From Microbacterium foliorum (GTDB taxonomy: Bacteria; Actinomycetota; Actinomycetes; Actinomycetales; Microbacteriaceae), in contig NZ_CP031425.1 in the NCBI RefSeq assembly GCF_003367705.1, positions 3,348,001 through 3,412,000 on the forward strand: a DNA stretch of 64,000 bases, read 5' to 3'. Within the stretch, counting starts at the first letter, position 1, and each line of letters starts with the position of its first letter. Shown here in pieces: positions 48,933-58,228 of this stretch. The position numbers and the translations under genes are program-made. Under the pieces are notes generated by a model. That model worked only from the letters and a program-made list of their open reading frames with translations, had not been told where the DNA came from and made no database searches.

Positions 48933-51077
48933 TCAGTCTAGCACGGCGGATGCTCGGACACGGACGGCCTCGAGCAGCAGCGCCGACCCCGGCGCCAGCA
49001 GCGGCAGCGGCACGCCCACGGTCTCGAGGAACGCCCCGGTCGCCTCGATCCCGGCATCGATCCAGCCGGGATCCGCGACCTGGTGCCGAGCCACCGCGCC
49101 GAGGTCTTCGCGCATCCGAAGCCGGTACCGTTCCCCCGCCTGCAGACCCGGGACGCGGGTGCGCGGCGTGAACCCGTCGACCGACGTGCCCAGCCGCACC
49201 CAGGCGAACACCCCGCGTGAGCCGTCGGGGGCGACGACCCCGTGCAACAGGGTCTCGTCGTCGACCTCGTCGCTGCGCACCGTGATGCCCGCATGCAGCA
49301 GCGGTCGCAGCTCGCGGTAGAGCGCCGTCCAGCGCGTGAGCGCCGCGCGCTCCTCGGGCGTGCACCCGGTGATGTCCCACTCGATGCCGGCATGGCCGAA
49401 CAGCGCGGTCGTCATGCGGAACGGCAACGATGCGGCGCGATGCGTGGTCTCGGCGATCGCGGGCCCGACGTGCGAGCCCACCACCTCGGGCGGCACGAGG
49501 GTTCCCGTCCAGCGCTGGATGCGCTGACGCTCGACGGGGTCGTTCGAGTCGGAGGCCCACACCCGCTGCGTGCGCTGCAGGACACCGAGATCGACGCGGG
49601 CGCCTCCGCTCGCGCACGACTCGATCTCGAGCGCCGGATGCCGCTCGCGCAGCGCGTCGAGCAGGGCATAGAACGCCGTGGTCTGGGCGTGCACCGAGGC
49701 GCGTCCGGTGTGCGGCGAGACCGCGGCGTGCAGGTCGCGGTTGTGGTCCCACTTGATGAAGTCGACGCCGACCTCGGCCACCAGCGCGCTCAGGCGCTCG
49801 AGCAGGTGGGCCGCGGCGCCCGGGTTCGCGAGGTCGAGCACCTTCTGGTGCCGCCAGGTGGGCGAATCGGGCGACGCCTGCAGGACCCAGTCCGGATGCT
49901 GCGCGACGAGCTCCGAGACCGGATTCACCATCTCGGGCTCGAACCAGAGCCCGAACTGCATCCCCAGACCGTGCACGTGATCGGCGAGGGGACGGAGGCC
50001 CTCGGGCCACTTGGCGTCGTCGATGTACCAGTCGCCCAGCCCGGAGCGATCGTCCGGGCGGCCGCGGAACCATCCGTCGTCGAGCACGAAGCGCTCGACG
50101 CCGACGGATGCGGCGGCCTCGGCCAGCGCCGCGATCTTCGCGGGGTCGTGGTCGAAGTAGACGGCCTCCCAGGTGTTGAGCACGAGGGGTCGCGGCGTCT
50201 CGGGGTGTCCGGGCAGCGCCCGAGCGGTCCGATGCAGGCGCACGGACACCGAGTCGAGCCCGGCCTCCCCGTAAGCGAGGTACACCCGCGGCGACACATA
50301 CGTCTCGCCCGCGCCGAGCCGGATCTCGCCGGGCAGCAGCAGCTCTCCACCGCCGAGCACCGCGCCGTGCACGCCCGCACCCTCGGGGAGCCTCTCGACT
50401 CCCACTTCGAGGTCGCCGCTCCACGCGACGTGGGCTGCCCACAGTTCGCCCCGGCGGAAGCCGAACCCGTCGGTGCCGAGCACGGTGAGGTAGGGGGCAT
50501 CATGTCCGCCGCGTCCGCGACGCACCTGCCGCAGATGCGCGCCGTGACGCAGGGGGCCGCGTTGCGGGCTGCGCTCGCCCGTCCAGCGTCCGGTGTGGTC
50601 GAGCACCTCCGTCGCGTGGGCGGGAATCGGCAGCAGCACGCGGGCGGCGAGCAGGTCGAGCGGGGCGGCGTCGGGGTCGGCCGTGCTGGTTACCGTCACC
50701 TGCGCGGTCAGCACTCCGGCGGCGTCGAGATCGAGGTCGAGGATCACGGAGGCGGCGGCCCCGGCATCCGCGAAGCGTCCGCGCAGCGAGGTCGCGGTGG
50801 ATTCCCACTCCCCCGCGCGCAGCAGCGGGGCGCTGTGCAGGCCGTCCCGGTGCCAGGCGAGTGCGGGGGCGCCCGACCAGCCGTCGGCCTCGACGGCCAG
50901 CAGCGGGAGCGTGCGCGGCGCGTCGAAGGAGCTGAAGGTCACCGACCCGGTCGAGGTCTGCGCGAGCGCGTCGAGGTCGGCGGGATGCAGTGCCGCGCCC
51001 CAGTGCAGCAGGCGTGCGGTGGCGGTGTCGACGACCACGCTCACGCCGGCCGAGGTCAGGTGGACGAGTGCGCTCAT
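48933..51077 (-). CDS. Alpha-galactosidase (GH36)
   Basis: 714 residues, a typical bacterial GH36 length. Removes terminal alpha-galactosyl residues from sugars such as raffinose or melibiose. N-terminal beta-sandwich to about 270, then the TIM barrel: DDGWFRGR, nucleophile Asp444 in FIKWDHNR and acid/base Asp510 in SDSNDPVERQ; the ESCASGGAR motif between them is also intact. No signal peptide, so cytoplasmic. Last gene of the galactoside operon, after a hairpin terminator following the binding protein gene, so it may be expressed at a lower level. GGAGC precedes its ATG. Confidence 0.95.
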   Translation of the reverse strand: MSALVHLTSAGVSVVVDTATARLLHWGAALHPADLDALAQTSTGSVTFSSFDAPRTLPLLAVEADGWSGAPALAWHRDGLHSAPLLRAGEWESTATSLRGRFADAGAAASVILDLDLDAAGVLTAQVTVTSTADPDAAPLDLLAARVLLPIPAHATEVLDHTGRWTGERSPQRGPLRHGAHLRQVRRGRGGHDAPYLTVLGTDGFGFRRGELWAAHVAWSGDLEVGVERLPEGAGVHGAVLGGGELLLPGEIRLGAGETYVSPRVYLAYGEAGLDSVSVRLHRTARALPGHPETPRPLVLNTWEAVYFDHDPAKIAALAEAAASVGVERFVLDDGWFRGRPDDRSGLGDWYIDDAKWPEGLRPLADHVHGLGMQFGLWFEPEMVNPVSELVAQHPDWVLQASPDSPTWRHQKVLDLANPGAAAHLLERLSALVAEVGVDFIKWDHNRDLHAAVSPHTGRASVHAQTTAFYALLDALRERHPALEIESCASGGARVDLGVLQRTQRVWASDSNDPVERQRIQRWTGTLVPPEVVGSHVGPAIAETTHRAASLPFRMTTALFGHAGIEWDITGCTPEERAALTRWTALYRELRPLLHAGITVRSDEVDDETLLHGVVAPDGSRGVFAWVRLGTSVDGFTPRTRVPGLQAGERYRLRMREDLGAVARHQVADPGWIDAGIEATGAFLETVGVPLPLLAPGSALLLEAVRVRASAVLD

Positions 51078-51098
51078 TGCCGCTCCAGACGAAGAAAG

Positions 51099-51132
51099 GG
51101 AGGCCCGCCCGTGAGCATACGGGCGGGCCTCC
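51099..51132 (-). terminator. Intrinsic terminator between binding protein and alpha-galactosidase
   Basis: A perfect 14-bp stem (GGAGGCCCGCCCGT with its complement) with a 6-nt loop, followed on the minus strand by CTTTCTTCG. It lies 9 bp past the binding-protein stop and 22 bp before the alpha-galactosidase start, so it would reduce downstream transcription. Confidence 0.8.
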
Positions 51133-51140
51133 GTGGGGTG

Positions 51141-52469
51141 TTACTCCGTGACGGGGATCGACGCCGCCTTGAGCGCGTCGACGGTCGCCGTCTGACCCTT
51201 CTCGATCGCATCGAGCAGCGTGCCGCTGCCCGAGACCGCGGCCTTGAAGCCGTCGGAGACGTCGGAGTAGGTCTGGGTCATGGTCGGGCCCCAGGCGAAG
51301 TCCGGAGAGACCTGGGTCGCGGCGTCGGCGAAGACGTCGTAGATCTTCTGTCCGCCGTAGAAGTCGACGCCGTCGGCGAAGACCGGCAGCGTCAGCCCGT
51401 CGGTGGTCGCCGGGTAGAGGTTGGCGGCGTCGGCGAGCGCGGTCAGCGCCTCGTCGGAGGTGTTGAGCCACAGGGCGAACTTCGTCGCCTCGTACACGTG
51501 CTCGCTGCCCTTGAGGACGGCAGTCGAGGATCCGCCCCAGTTGCCTGCGGCGGTGCCGCCGGCCTGCCACTGCGGCAGGGGCGCGACAGACCAGTTGCCT
51601 GCCGTGTCGGGTGCGCCACTGGAGATGGAGTTGGCGCCCCAGACGGCGGAGTTCCAGGTCCAGACCTGTCCGGAGTTGTAGGCGTTGTTCCACTCGTCGG
51701 TCCATGCGGGCACCGTGGCGACGAGGTCGTCGTCGAGCATGCTCTGCCAGAACTCGGCGACCGTCGTGGTGGCGTCATCGGCCAGCGAGACCGTCCACCC
51801 CTTGTCGTCGCTCGAGAACCACTGCGCACCGTCCTGCCAGGCGAAGCCGGCGAACTGGTTGATGTCGGACTGCGAGAAGTTCGTGATGTAGCCGCCGAGG
51901 TCGCGGATCTTCACGGCGGCGTCGCGGTACTCGTCCCACGTGGTCGGGATCGCGATGCCGTTCTGCTCGAACAGGTCGGCGCGGTAGAACAGCGCCATGG
52001 GACCGGTGTCCTGCGGGATGCCGTAGACGCTGTCGGTGCCGAGCGTGACCTGCCCCCACGCCCAGTCGACGAACTGGTCCTCGGCGGCGACGACGTCCTC
52101 GCACGCGCTGAGGTCCTCGACGCCGTCCTGCACGAGGAAGTTCGGCAGGGCGTCGTACTCGATCTGGCCGAGGTCGGGGGCGTCGCCCGCCTTGATCTGG
52201 TTGAAGAAGTTCTGATAGGTGCCGCCGTTGCCGTTCGGGCCGGTCTGCACGTCGACCTGGATCTCGGGGTTGGCGTCGTTCCAGATCTTCACGACGTCTT
52301 CGATGCCGGGGATCCAGGAGGTGAACTCGAGCGTGACGTCGCCGTCCGCCGGGGTGCAGGCGACGGCCGCGTCGCCTCCGGTGCTGTCTCCGCCGCCGGC
52401 GGAGCAGCCTGCGAGCGCGAACGCCGAGATGGCGATGACGGCCGCTGCCTTCTTCTTCGAATGCTGCAT
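51141..52469 (-). CDS. ABC transporter sugar-binding lipoprotein
   Basis: 442 residues from the ATG at 52469. Lipoprotein signal ending AFALAGCSAG (lipobox Cys). Family 1 extracellular sugar-binding protein: VTLEFTSWIPGIEDVVKIWND, FFNQIKAGDAPDLGQIEYD, and AVLKGSEHVYEATKFALWL are typical. It captures an oligosaccharide for the two permeases encoded upstream. No ATPase gene is present in the locus; a shared MsiK-type ATPase encoded elsewhere is the usual arrangement in actinobacteria. Confidence 0.95.
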   Translation of the reverse strand: MQHSKKKAAAVIAISAFALAGCSAGGGDSTGGDAAVACTPADGDVTLEFTSWIPGIEDVVKIWNDANPEIQVDVQTGPNGNGGTYQNFFNQIKAGDAPDLGQIEYDALPNFLVQDGVEDLSACEDVVAAEDQFVDWAWGQVTLGTDSVYGIPQDTGPMALFYRADLFEQNGIAIPTTWDEYRDAAVKIRDLGGYITNFSQSDINQFAGFAWQDGAQWFSSDDKGWTVSLADDATTTVAEFWQSMLDDDLVATVPAWTDEWNNAYNSGQVWTWNSAVWGANSISSGAPDTAGNWSVAPLPQWQAGGTAAGNWGGSSTAVLKGSEHVYEATKFALWLNTSDEALTALADAANLYPATTDGLTLPVFADGVDFYGGQKIYDVFADAATQVSPDFAWGPTMTQTYSDVSDGFKAAVSGSGTLLDAIEKGQTATVDALKAASIPVTE

Positions 52470-52535
52470 TTCGATCCCTTTCGTGGATGCGATGTGTGAT
52501 GGTGCGTGTGTTGCGAGGGTGGTGCGGGTGGTGCA

Positions 52536-52561
52536 GGTCGCCCGGGGGTGGCCGGGCGACC
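52536..52561 (-). other. Intra-operon hairpin between permease and binding-protein genes
   Basis: A perfect 10-bp stem GGTCGCCCGG/CCGGGCGACC in the 98-bp gap after the second permease gene. It may protect or separate the downstream binding-protein message, which is normally needed at higher level than the permeases. Confidence 0.6.
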
Positions 52562-52567
52562 GCCTGC

Positions 52568-53473
52568 TCACTTCAGGGCGCCGGCGCCCAGTCCGTTGCG
52601 CCAGAAGCGCTGAAGCAGGAGGAAGGTCACGATCAGCGGGATGACCGACAGCAGAGCGCCGATCAGGACGAGACCGCGCAGTTCTGGCAGCTGGTTCAGC
52701 TGGTTGTTCCAGTTGTAGAGACCGAAGACGACCGGGAAGAGGTCCTCGGACCGGAGCATGATCATCGGCAGGAAGAAGTTGTTCCAGATGGCCACGAACT
52801 GGAAGAGGAACATCGTCACCAGCGCGGGGGTCATCAGACGGACGCTGACGGTGAAGAACGTGCGGATCTCGCCCGCGCCGTCGAGCCGGCTCGCCTCGAG
52901 CAGCTCGTCGGGCACCGAGGAGGCCGCGAAGATCCGCGCCAGGTACACACCGAACGGGCTGACGATCGAGGGCAGGAAGACCGACCAGAAGGTGTTGGTG
53001 AGCTGTGCCTGGCTGAAGAGGAGGAACAGCGGCAGCGCGAGCGCGGTCGCCGGCACGAGCACGCCGCCGAGGACGATGTCGAACAGCAGGTCGCGACCGG
53101 GGAAGCGGTACTTCGCCAGGGCGTAGCCGGCCATCGCCGCGAGCAGGGTGGCGATCGCGCCGCCGAGGGCCGCGTAGAGCACCGAGTTCATCAGCCAGCG
53201 CAGGTAGACGCCGTCACGATAGGCGAAGAGCTCCGCGATGTTGTCGAACAGGTGGAAGTCGGCGAACCACAGCGGTGCAGTGGTGAGGATGTCGCCGGTC
53301 TCCTTGCTCGATGCGACGAGCAGCCACCAGAGCGGCAGCAGGAAGTAGACCGTGAAGACGGCCATGATCAGCATGGCGCCCGTGCGCGAGATGCCCGATT
53401 CCCGAGCGGACCGCGGTCGCGAGCCGCTGCGGCGCGACGAGCGGGAGGGGGCGACGATCGACATGGTGCTCAT
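52568..53473 (-). CDS. Carbohydrate ABC transporter permease (MalG type)
   Basis: 301 residues from the ATG at 53473; the longer frame across the upstream permease gene is a shadow. Six membrane helices, and the EAA loop ELLEASRLDGAGEIRTFFTV that contacts the ATPase. The N-terminal 30 residues are basic and Ser-rich. Overlaps the upstream permease gene by 4 bp (ATGA). Confidence 0.95.
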   Translation of the reverse strand: MSTMSIVAPSRSSRRSGSRPRSARESGISRTGAMLIMAVFTVYFLLPLWWLLVASSKETGDILTTAPLWFADFHLFDNIAELFAYRDGVYLRWLMNSVLYAALGGAIATLLAAMAGYALAKYRFPGRDLLFDIVLGGVLVPATALALPLFLLFSQAQLTNTFWSVFLPSIVSPFGVYLARIFAASSVPDELLEASRLDGAGEIRTFFTVSVRLMTPALVTMFLFQFVAIWNNFFLPMIMLRSEDLFPVVFGLYNWNNQLNQLPELRGLVLIGALLSVIPLIVTFLLLQRFWRNGLGAGALK

Positions 53474-54399
53474 GCGTTCTGCTCCTTGCGCTGCATGTAC
53501 TTCATGAATCCGAACGACAGCAGGAACGTCGTCACGGCGAGCACGACCGAGAACGCGGCCGCCAGGTTGGTGTTGGGGATGGATGCCGTGGCGTAGACGG
53601 TCATGTTCGGTGTGAACGTGCTCGTCACGGCCGAGCTGAACGACCGGAAGACCTGCGGCTCGGCGAGCAGCTGCAGCGTGCCGATGATCGAGAAGATCGC
53701 GGTCATCACGATCGCGGGGCGCACCAGCGGGATCTTGATCGACCAGGCGATGCGCCACTGACTGGCTCCGTCCAGGCGCGCCGCCTCGTACAGCTCCTGC
53801 GGGATCGACAACAGGGCCGAGTAGATGATCAGCATGTTGTAGCCGACGTAGACCCAGGTGACCACGTTCGCGATCGACCACAGCACGAGGTCGGCGCCGA
53901 GGAAGTCGATGTTCTTGGTGATGGCGGTGAACGGCGACAGGTTGGGCGAGAACAGCGAGCCCCACATGATCGCGGCGATCACGCCGGGCACCGCGTACGG
54001 CACGAAGAACGCGAGACGGAAGAAGCGCTTGCCGCGCACGAGCGGCGAATCCAGCAGCAGGGCGAACAGCAGCGCGAGGCCGAGCATGACCGGCACCTGC
54101 ACGACGCCGAACATCAGCATCCGGCCCATCGAACTCCAGAACGCCTCGTTCTGGAAGACCAGCGCGTACTGGGCGAATCCGCCGAACACCTGCTCGGCCT
54201 TGCCGAACGTCCCTTCGCGCTTCACGACGAGCAGCGACTGCCAGAAGGCGTACGCGATGGGCACGACGTAGAAGAGGACGAACAGGACGCCGAAGGGCAC
54301 GATCAGGAACGCGATGGCGCCCTTGTGCGGGATCCGTCGGCGGCGGCTCGACGCCTGAGGCGTCGAGGCGACCGCCGGGGCGGTGAGCGTGGTGGTCAT
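53470..54399 (-). CDS. Carbohydrate ABC transporter permease (MalF type)
   Basis: 309 residues. Six membrane helices and the EAA loop QELYEAARLDGASQWRIAWSI. The N-terminal 30 residues are a basic cytoplasmic stretch. First permease of the pair; its start overlaps the GH42 stop by 4 bp, so it is translated with the galactosidase. Confidence 0.95.
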   Translation of the reverse strand: MTTTLTAPAVASTPQASSRRRRIPHKGAIAFLIVPFGVLFVLFYVVPIAYAFWQSLLVVKREGTFGKAEQVFGGFAQYALVFQNEAFWSSMGRMLMFGVVQVPVMLGLALLFALLLDSPLVRGKRFFRLAFFVPYAVPGVIAAIMWGSLFSPNLSPFTAITKNIDFLGADLVLWSIANVVTWVYVGYNMLIIYSALLSIPQELYEAARLDGASQWRIAWSIKIPLVRPAIVMTAIFSIIGTLQLLAEPQVFRSFSSAVTSTFTPNMTVYATASIPNTNLAAAFSVVLAVTTFLLSFGFMKYMQRKEQNA

Positions 54400-56405
54400 A
54401 CATCCTCCTTGATGATGCGGACGGCCCCGGCGGGCACGAAGCCCGTCGCAGGGGCGTCGGTGACGAGGTCGTGGCCGGTGGCCGAGATCTCGGCTCCGGA
54501 CTCGCCGTGGTTGATGACGAACAGGAAGCTCCCCGCATCACCCGAGCGGCGGACGATCTCGACGTCGCGGTTCCCGCCGGGATGCGCGACGACACCCGCG
54601 GTGGCGGCGAGGCGGGCGACGAGGTCGCGGTAGGCGATGCGGTCGGGCTGCGTGGCGACGAACCACGCCTCGCCCGCGCCCGCGGTGCGGCGGGTCAGGG
54701 CAGGGCCGCCGGCCGAGGGCCCGTCGGCGAACGACGCCACGACCTCGGCATCCGTCGCCCGCAGTCTCTCGGTCCAGATCGAGCCGCTCGTGCCGTCGGT
54801 GAGGAACACGGTCTCGTCGGGGCGCAACGGGGCGAACTCCTCGGAGCGGATGCCGAGCAGGTCGCGGAATGCGCCGGGGTAGCCGCCGGTGCGCACGCGG
54901 TCCTCCTCGTCGACGATGCCGCTGAAGAATGTGATCAGCGCCGTGGCGCCGTTCTCGACCGCGCGGGCGATGGCGGCCGCGTCCGCGTCGCTGAGCAGAT
55001 GCAGGGCGGGGACGATCAGCAGACGGTAGCCGTCGAGGTCGCCGCCGGGGCGCACGACATCGGTGGTGACACCGGCATCCGCCAGCGCCGCGTGCGCGGC
55101 GTGCACCTGACCGAGGTAGGTGAGCGCCTCGCTCGGTCGCCCCTCGTTCTCGGTGGCCCACCAGCTCTCCCAGGAGAAGAACAGCGCGGCGTCGGCGATG
55201 ACCCGAGTGCCCGCGACTTCGCCGAGACGCTCGAGCAGACCGCCGAGCGCGACGACCTCGCGCCACTGGTCGGAGTCCTCGCCCGCGTGCGGCACGAGCG
55301 CGGTGTGGTACTTCTCGGCGCCCTGGGTCGAGGCGCGCCACTGGAAGAAGCAGATGCCGTCGGCACCGCGGGCGACGTGCGCGGCGATGTTGCGCTGCAG
55401 CTCGCCCGGGGCCTTGGCGAGGTTGTAGGGCTGCCAGTTCACGGCGCCGGTGGAGGTCTCCATCAGCAGCCACGGCGCGCCCTGCGCGAGTCCGCGGGTG
55501 AGGTCGGCGGCGAACGAGAGCTCGCCTCGGGGGTCGTCGAGGCGACGGTCGAGGTAGTGGTCGTTGGCGATCAGATCCATCTCGCCCGCCCACGTCCAGT
55601 AGTCGAGGTTCCGGATGTGGGCGGTGACCATGAAGTTCGTGGTGACCGGCACGTCGCTGCGCTTGCGCAGGATGGCGGCCTCGGCGCGGTAGAGCGCGAG
55701 CTGCTCGTCGGAGCTGAAGCGCTGGAAGTCGAGGATCTGGCCGGGGTTGCGCAGTGACAGCGCCTGAGCGGGCACGCGCACGTCGTCGAAATCGCTGTAC
55801 CGCTGGCTCCAGAACGTGGTCCCCCATGCCCGGTTGAGCGCGTCGATGTCGTCGTAGCGGTCGCGCAGCCAACCGCGGAACGCCTCGGCACTCGTGCCGC
55901 AGTAGCAGAGCGCGTTGTGGCAGCCCAGCTCGTTCGACACATGCCAGAGCGACACAGCGGGGTGGTCGCCGTAGCGCTCGACCACGCGGGTGACGACCTC
56001 GGCGGCATACGCGCGGAAGACCGGCGAGCTCGGGCAGTACCCCTGGCGTCCGCCCTGCTGGAAGACCGTGCCGTCTTCGCCGACCGGCAGGATCTCGGGA
56101 TGCCGGGCGGTGACCCACGGTGCGGGCGATGCCGTGCCGGTGCCGAGGTTGATGCGGATGCCGCCGTCGTGCAGGAGGCCGATGATCTCGTCGAGCGCAT
56201 CGAAGTCCCACACGCCCTCGGCCGGGTTGATCGACGACCAGCCGAAGATGTTGATCGCCACGAGTCCGACGCCGGCCTGCTGCATGAGACGCACGTCGTC
56301 GGGCCAGACGCTGCGGTCCCACTGCTCGGGGTTGTAGTCGCATCCGAAGACGAGGCCGCGCCCTGCGGAGAGGGTGGCGATGCGGTCGGACACAGCGGCG
56401 GCCAT
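54396..56405 (-). CDS. Beta-galactosidase (GH42)
   Basis: 669 residues from the ATG at 56405, chosen because AAGGAG lies 8 bp upstream; an in-frame ATG further up is less well placed. Hydrolyses beta-galactosides in the cytoplasm. The GH42 TIM barrel shows acid/base Glu159 in WHVSNELGCHN and nucleophile Glu316 in LLMETSTGAVNW, plus the zinc-site-like cysteines near CHNALCYC. The trimerisation and C-terminal domains follow. First gene of the galactoside operon, directly downstream of two LacI operators. Confidence 0.95.
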   Translation of the reverse strand: MAAAVSDRIATLSAGRGLVFGCDYNPEQWDRSVWPDDVRLMQQAGVGLVAINIFGWSSINPAEGVWDFDALDEIIGLLHDGGIRINLGTGTASPAPWVTARHPEILPVGEDGTVFQQGGRQGYCPSSPVFRAYAAEVVTRVVERYGDHPAVSLWHVSNELGCHNALCYCGTSAEAFRGWLRDRYDDIDALNRAWGTTFWSQRYSDFDDVRVPAQALSLRNPGQILDFQRFSSDEQLALYRAEAAILRKRSDVPVTTNFMVTAHIRNLDYWTWAGEMDLIANDHYLDRRLDDPRGELSFAADLTRGLAQGAPWLLMETSTGAVNWQPYNLAKAPGELQRNIAAHVARGADGICFFQWRASTQGAEKYHTALVPHAGEDSDQWREVVALGGLLERLGEVAGTRVIADAALFFSWESWWATENEGRPSEALTYLGQVHAAHAALADAGVTTDVVRPGGDLDGYRLLIVPALHLLSDADAAAIARAVENGATALITFFSGIVDEEDRVRTGGYPGAFRDLLGIRSEEFAPLRPDETVFLTDGTSGSIWTERLRATDAEVVASFADGPSAGGPALTRRTAGAGEAWFVATQPDRIAYRDLVARLAATAGVVAHPGGNRDVEIVRRSGDAGSFLFVINHGESGAEISATGHDLVTDAPATGFVPAGAVRIIKEDV

Positions 56406-56430
56406 CGGTGACGCTCCTTTGCGGTTCATG

Positions 56431-56490
56431 TGTGCACGTGCACAGTAGAGGCCGCAGAAGAAGCGGGTCAGATTTCTGTGAACGTGCACA
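56431..56490. promoter_or_regulatory. LacI operators O1 and O2 and GH42 promoter
   Basis: O1 is the perfect palindrome TGTGCACGTGCACA (56431-56444); O2, TGTGAACGTGCACA (56477-56490), differs by one base. Centres are 46 bp apart, between the divergent starts. On the minus strand a TACTGT (-10, 56447-56442) overlaps O1, with a CTGACC about 18 bp upstream as a weak -35. A LacI dimer at O1 would block the GH42 promoter; both sites may also control the regulator gene. Confidence 0.85.
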
Positions 56491-56545
56491 CATCGTCGCA
56501 TGGCGAGACGAATCGCGTCAAGTCGGGGTCGCTAGGCTGTCGATC

Positions 56546-57556
56546 ATGAGTACTTCCGCGCGCCGCCGCAGCACCGTGCACGACGTGGCGCGCGTGGCCG
56601 GGGTGTCGCGGGGAACCGTGAGCCGAGTGATCAACGGCGGCTACGTCTCGGACTCCGCCCGCAGCGCGATCGAAGAGGCGATCCGCGAGGTCGGCTACGT
56701 GCCGAACACGGCCGCCCAGAGCCTCGTCCGCCAGCGCACGCAGGCCATCGCCTTCATCGTGCACGAGCCGCACGCGCTGTTCCTCGAAGACCCGAACATC
56801 GGCGCGATCATGCTCGGGACGAACGAGACGCTGTCCGAGGCCGACTACCAGATGGTGTGCCTGGTCGTGGACTCGGTGCGCGACACCGAGCGCGTCGCGC
56901 GGTACCTCAACGGCGGGTTCGTCGACGGGGCCGTCATCGTCTCGGCCCGCGCGCAGGACCCGATCACCAAGGCCGTCATGCGCCTCGACCTTCCGGTGAC
57001 CTACGTCGGACACCCGCCCGATGTGGATGCCGCCTGGGTCGGCGTCGACAACCGCGGCGCCGCCCGTGCCGTCACCTCACGACTGCTCGGAACCGGACGC
57101 ACGCGGGTCGCGATGATCGCCGCCGCCCTCGACCGCGACTCGGGCACCGATCGTCTCGCCGGCTTCACCGACGCGCTGGGCGCGCGCTTCGATCCGTTCC
57201 TCGTCGAGGAGGTGCCGCTGTACTCCTACGCCGACGGCGCGGCCGCGATGGCCAGGCTGCTCGAGCGCGCGCCCGACATCGACGGCGTGTTCGCGGCCTC
57301 GGATGCGGTCGCCGCCGGCGCCATGGGAGCCCTGCGCGACGCCGGGCGACGGGTGCCGGAGGACGTGGGCGTGATCGGCTTCGACAACAGCTCGTGGGCG
57401 ACGCGCACCACCCCGCAGCTCTCGACCGTAGACCAGCCGGCCGAGGGGCTCGGCGCGGCTGCGGCGGCATCCGTCCTCGCGCAGCTGCGCGACGATCAGC
57501 GACCGCGCGAGGGCATCCTGCTGCCGACGCCCGTGGTGTGGAGGGACTCGGCCTGA
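56546..57556 (+). CDS. LacI-family transcriptional regulator of galactoside operon
   Basis: 336 residues from the ATG at 56546. Typical LacI HTH and hinge: VHDVARVAGVSRGTVSRVINGGYV, then IEEAIREVGYVPNTAAQSL. The ligand-binding domain is of the periplasmic-binding-protein type (DGVFAASDAVAAGAMGALRDAG, VGVIGFDNSSWA). Divergent from the galactosidase/ABC operon with two near-identical palindromes between, so it is the likely galactoside-responsive repressor. Its last 61 bp overlap the convergent 3-methyladenine glycosylase. Confidence 0.95.
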   Translation: MSTSARRRSTVHDVARVAGVSRGTVSRVINGGYVSDSARSAIEEAIREVGYVPNTAAQSLVRQRTQAIAFIVHEPHALFLEDPNIGAIMLGTNETLSEADYQMVCLVVDSVRDTERVARYLNGGFVDGAVIVSARAQDPITKAVMRLDLPVTYVGHPPDVDAAWVGVDNRGAARAVTSRLLGTGRTRVAMIAAALDRDSGTDRLAGFTDALGARFDPFLVEEVPLYSYADGAAAMARLLERAPDIDGVFAASDAVAAGAMGALRDAGRRVPEDVGVIGFDNSSWATRTTPQLSTVDQPAEGLGAAAAASVLAQLRDDQRPREGILLPTPVVWRDSA

Positions 57557-58224
57557 GCGCCCCTCCCCCAGCGGAACGGCGAGACCGTCGGATCTCCGGC
57601 GATCCAGAAGCGCCAGGGAAAGGCATCGGTCCCCGCGATGCCCGCCACTCCGACCCGCGGCCCGGTCGCCACGTCGGCGACCGGCTCATCGCGCAGCCAC
57701 AGCTCGGCACGCGCACCCTCGAACTCCGCGCCGGTGACCGCGTCGATGCCGTCGTGGAGCGGATGCCGCAGCCCCACCGCCTGGCCGAATCGACCGGGTC
57801 CGCGCGCGAGGTCGCGCAGCGCCGTGCGGGTCAGGGGCGTCGTTGCGCGGCGGCGCACCGCGACGGCATCCGCCCCGTCGACGACCTCGCCCGCGCGCAT
57901 CAGGATTCCGCCCGCCTGCCCCTCGGGTCCGCACACGACGTTGACGCACGAGTGGATGCCGTGGCTGAGGTAGACGTACAGATGCCCCGGCTCGCCCCAC
58001 ATCGTGGCGTTGCGTGCGGTGCGGCCCATGCGCGCATGCGAGCCGGGATCGGCCTGCGGGCCGGTGCCCTGCCCGTGGTACGCCTCGACCTCGGTCAGTC
58101 GCACTCGCACCTCGGCATCCGCCACCACCGTGCGCAGCTCGCCACCGAGCAGCCGCGGCGCGACCTCGGCCGCCAGTCCGCTCAGCTCGGCGCGGGTGGC
58201 TCGATGCAGGGCGTCGGAGGACAT
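57496..58224 (-). CDS. DNA-3-methyladenine glycosylase (AAG/MPG family)
   Basis: 242 residues. Excises alkylated purines such as 3-methyladenine from DNA, starting base excision repair. The family core is visible: LTEVEAYHGQGTGPQADPGSH with the catalytic Glu, RNATMWGEPGHLYVYLSHGIHSCVNVVC, GILMRAGE, and GPGRFGQAVGL. Its tail overlaps the LacI gene by 61 bp in antisense; the last ~20 residues are beyond the conserved domain and may not matter. Starts 4 bp after the stop of the large anchored protein gene. Confidence 0.93.
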   Translation of the reverse strand: MSSDALHRATRAELSGLAAEVAPRLLGGELRTVVADAEVRVRLTEVEAYHGQGTGPQADPGSHARMGRTARNATMWGEPGHLYVYLSHGIHSCVNVVCGPEGQAGGILMRAGEVVDGADAVAVRRRATTPLTRTALRDLARGPGRFGQAVGLRHPLHDGIDAVTGAEFEGARAELWLRDEPVADVATGPRVGVAGIAGTDAFPWRFWIAGDPTVSPFRWGRGAQAESLHTTGVGSRMPSRGR

Positions 58225-58228
58225 GACG

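Noticed and set aside
49242..52499. 1085-residue open frame on the plus strand
   Set aside because: Antisense to alpha-galactosidase and the binding lipoprotein, which carry catalytic and signal motifs in the minus frames.
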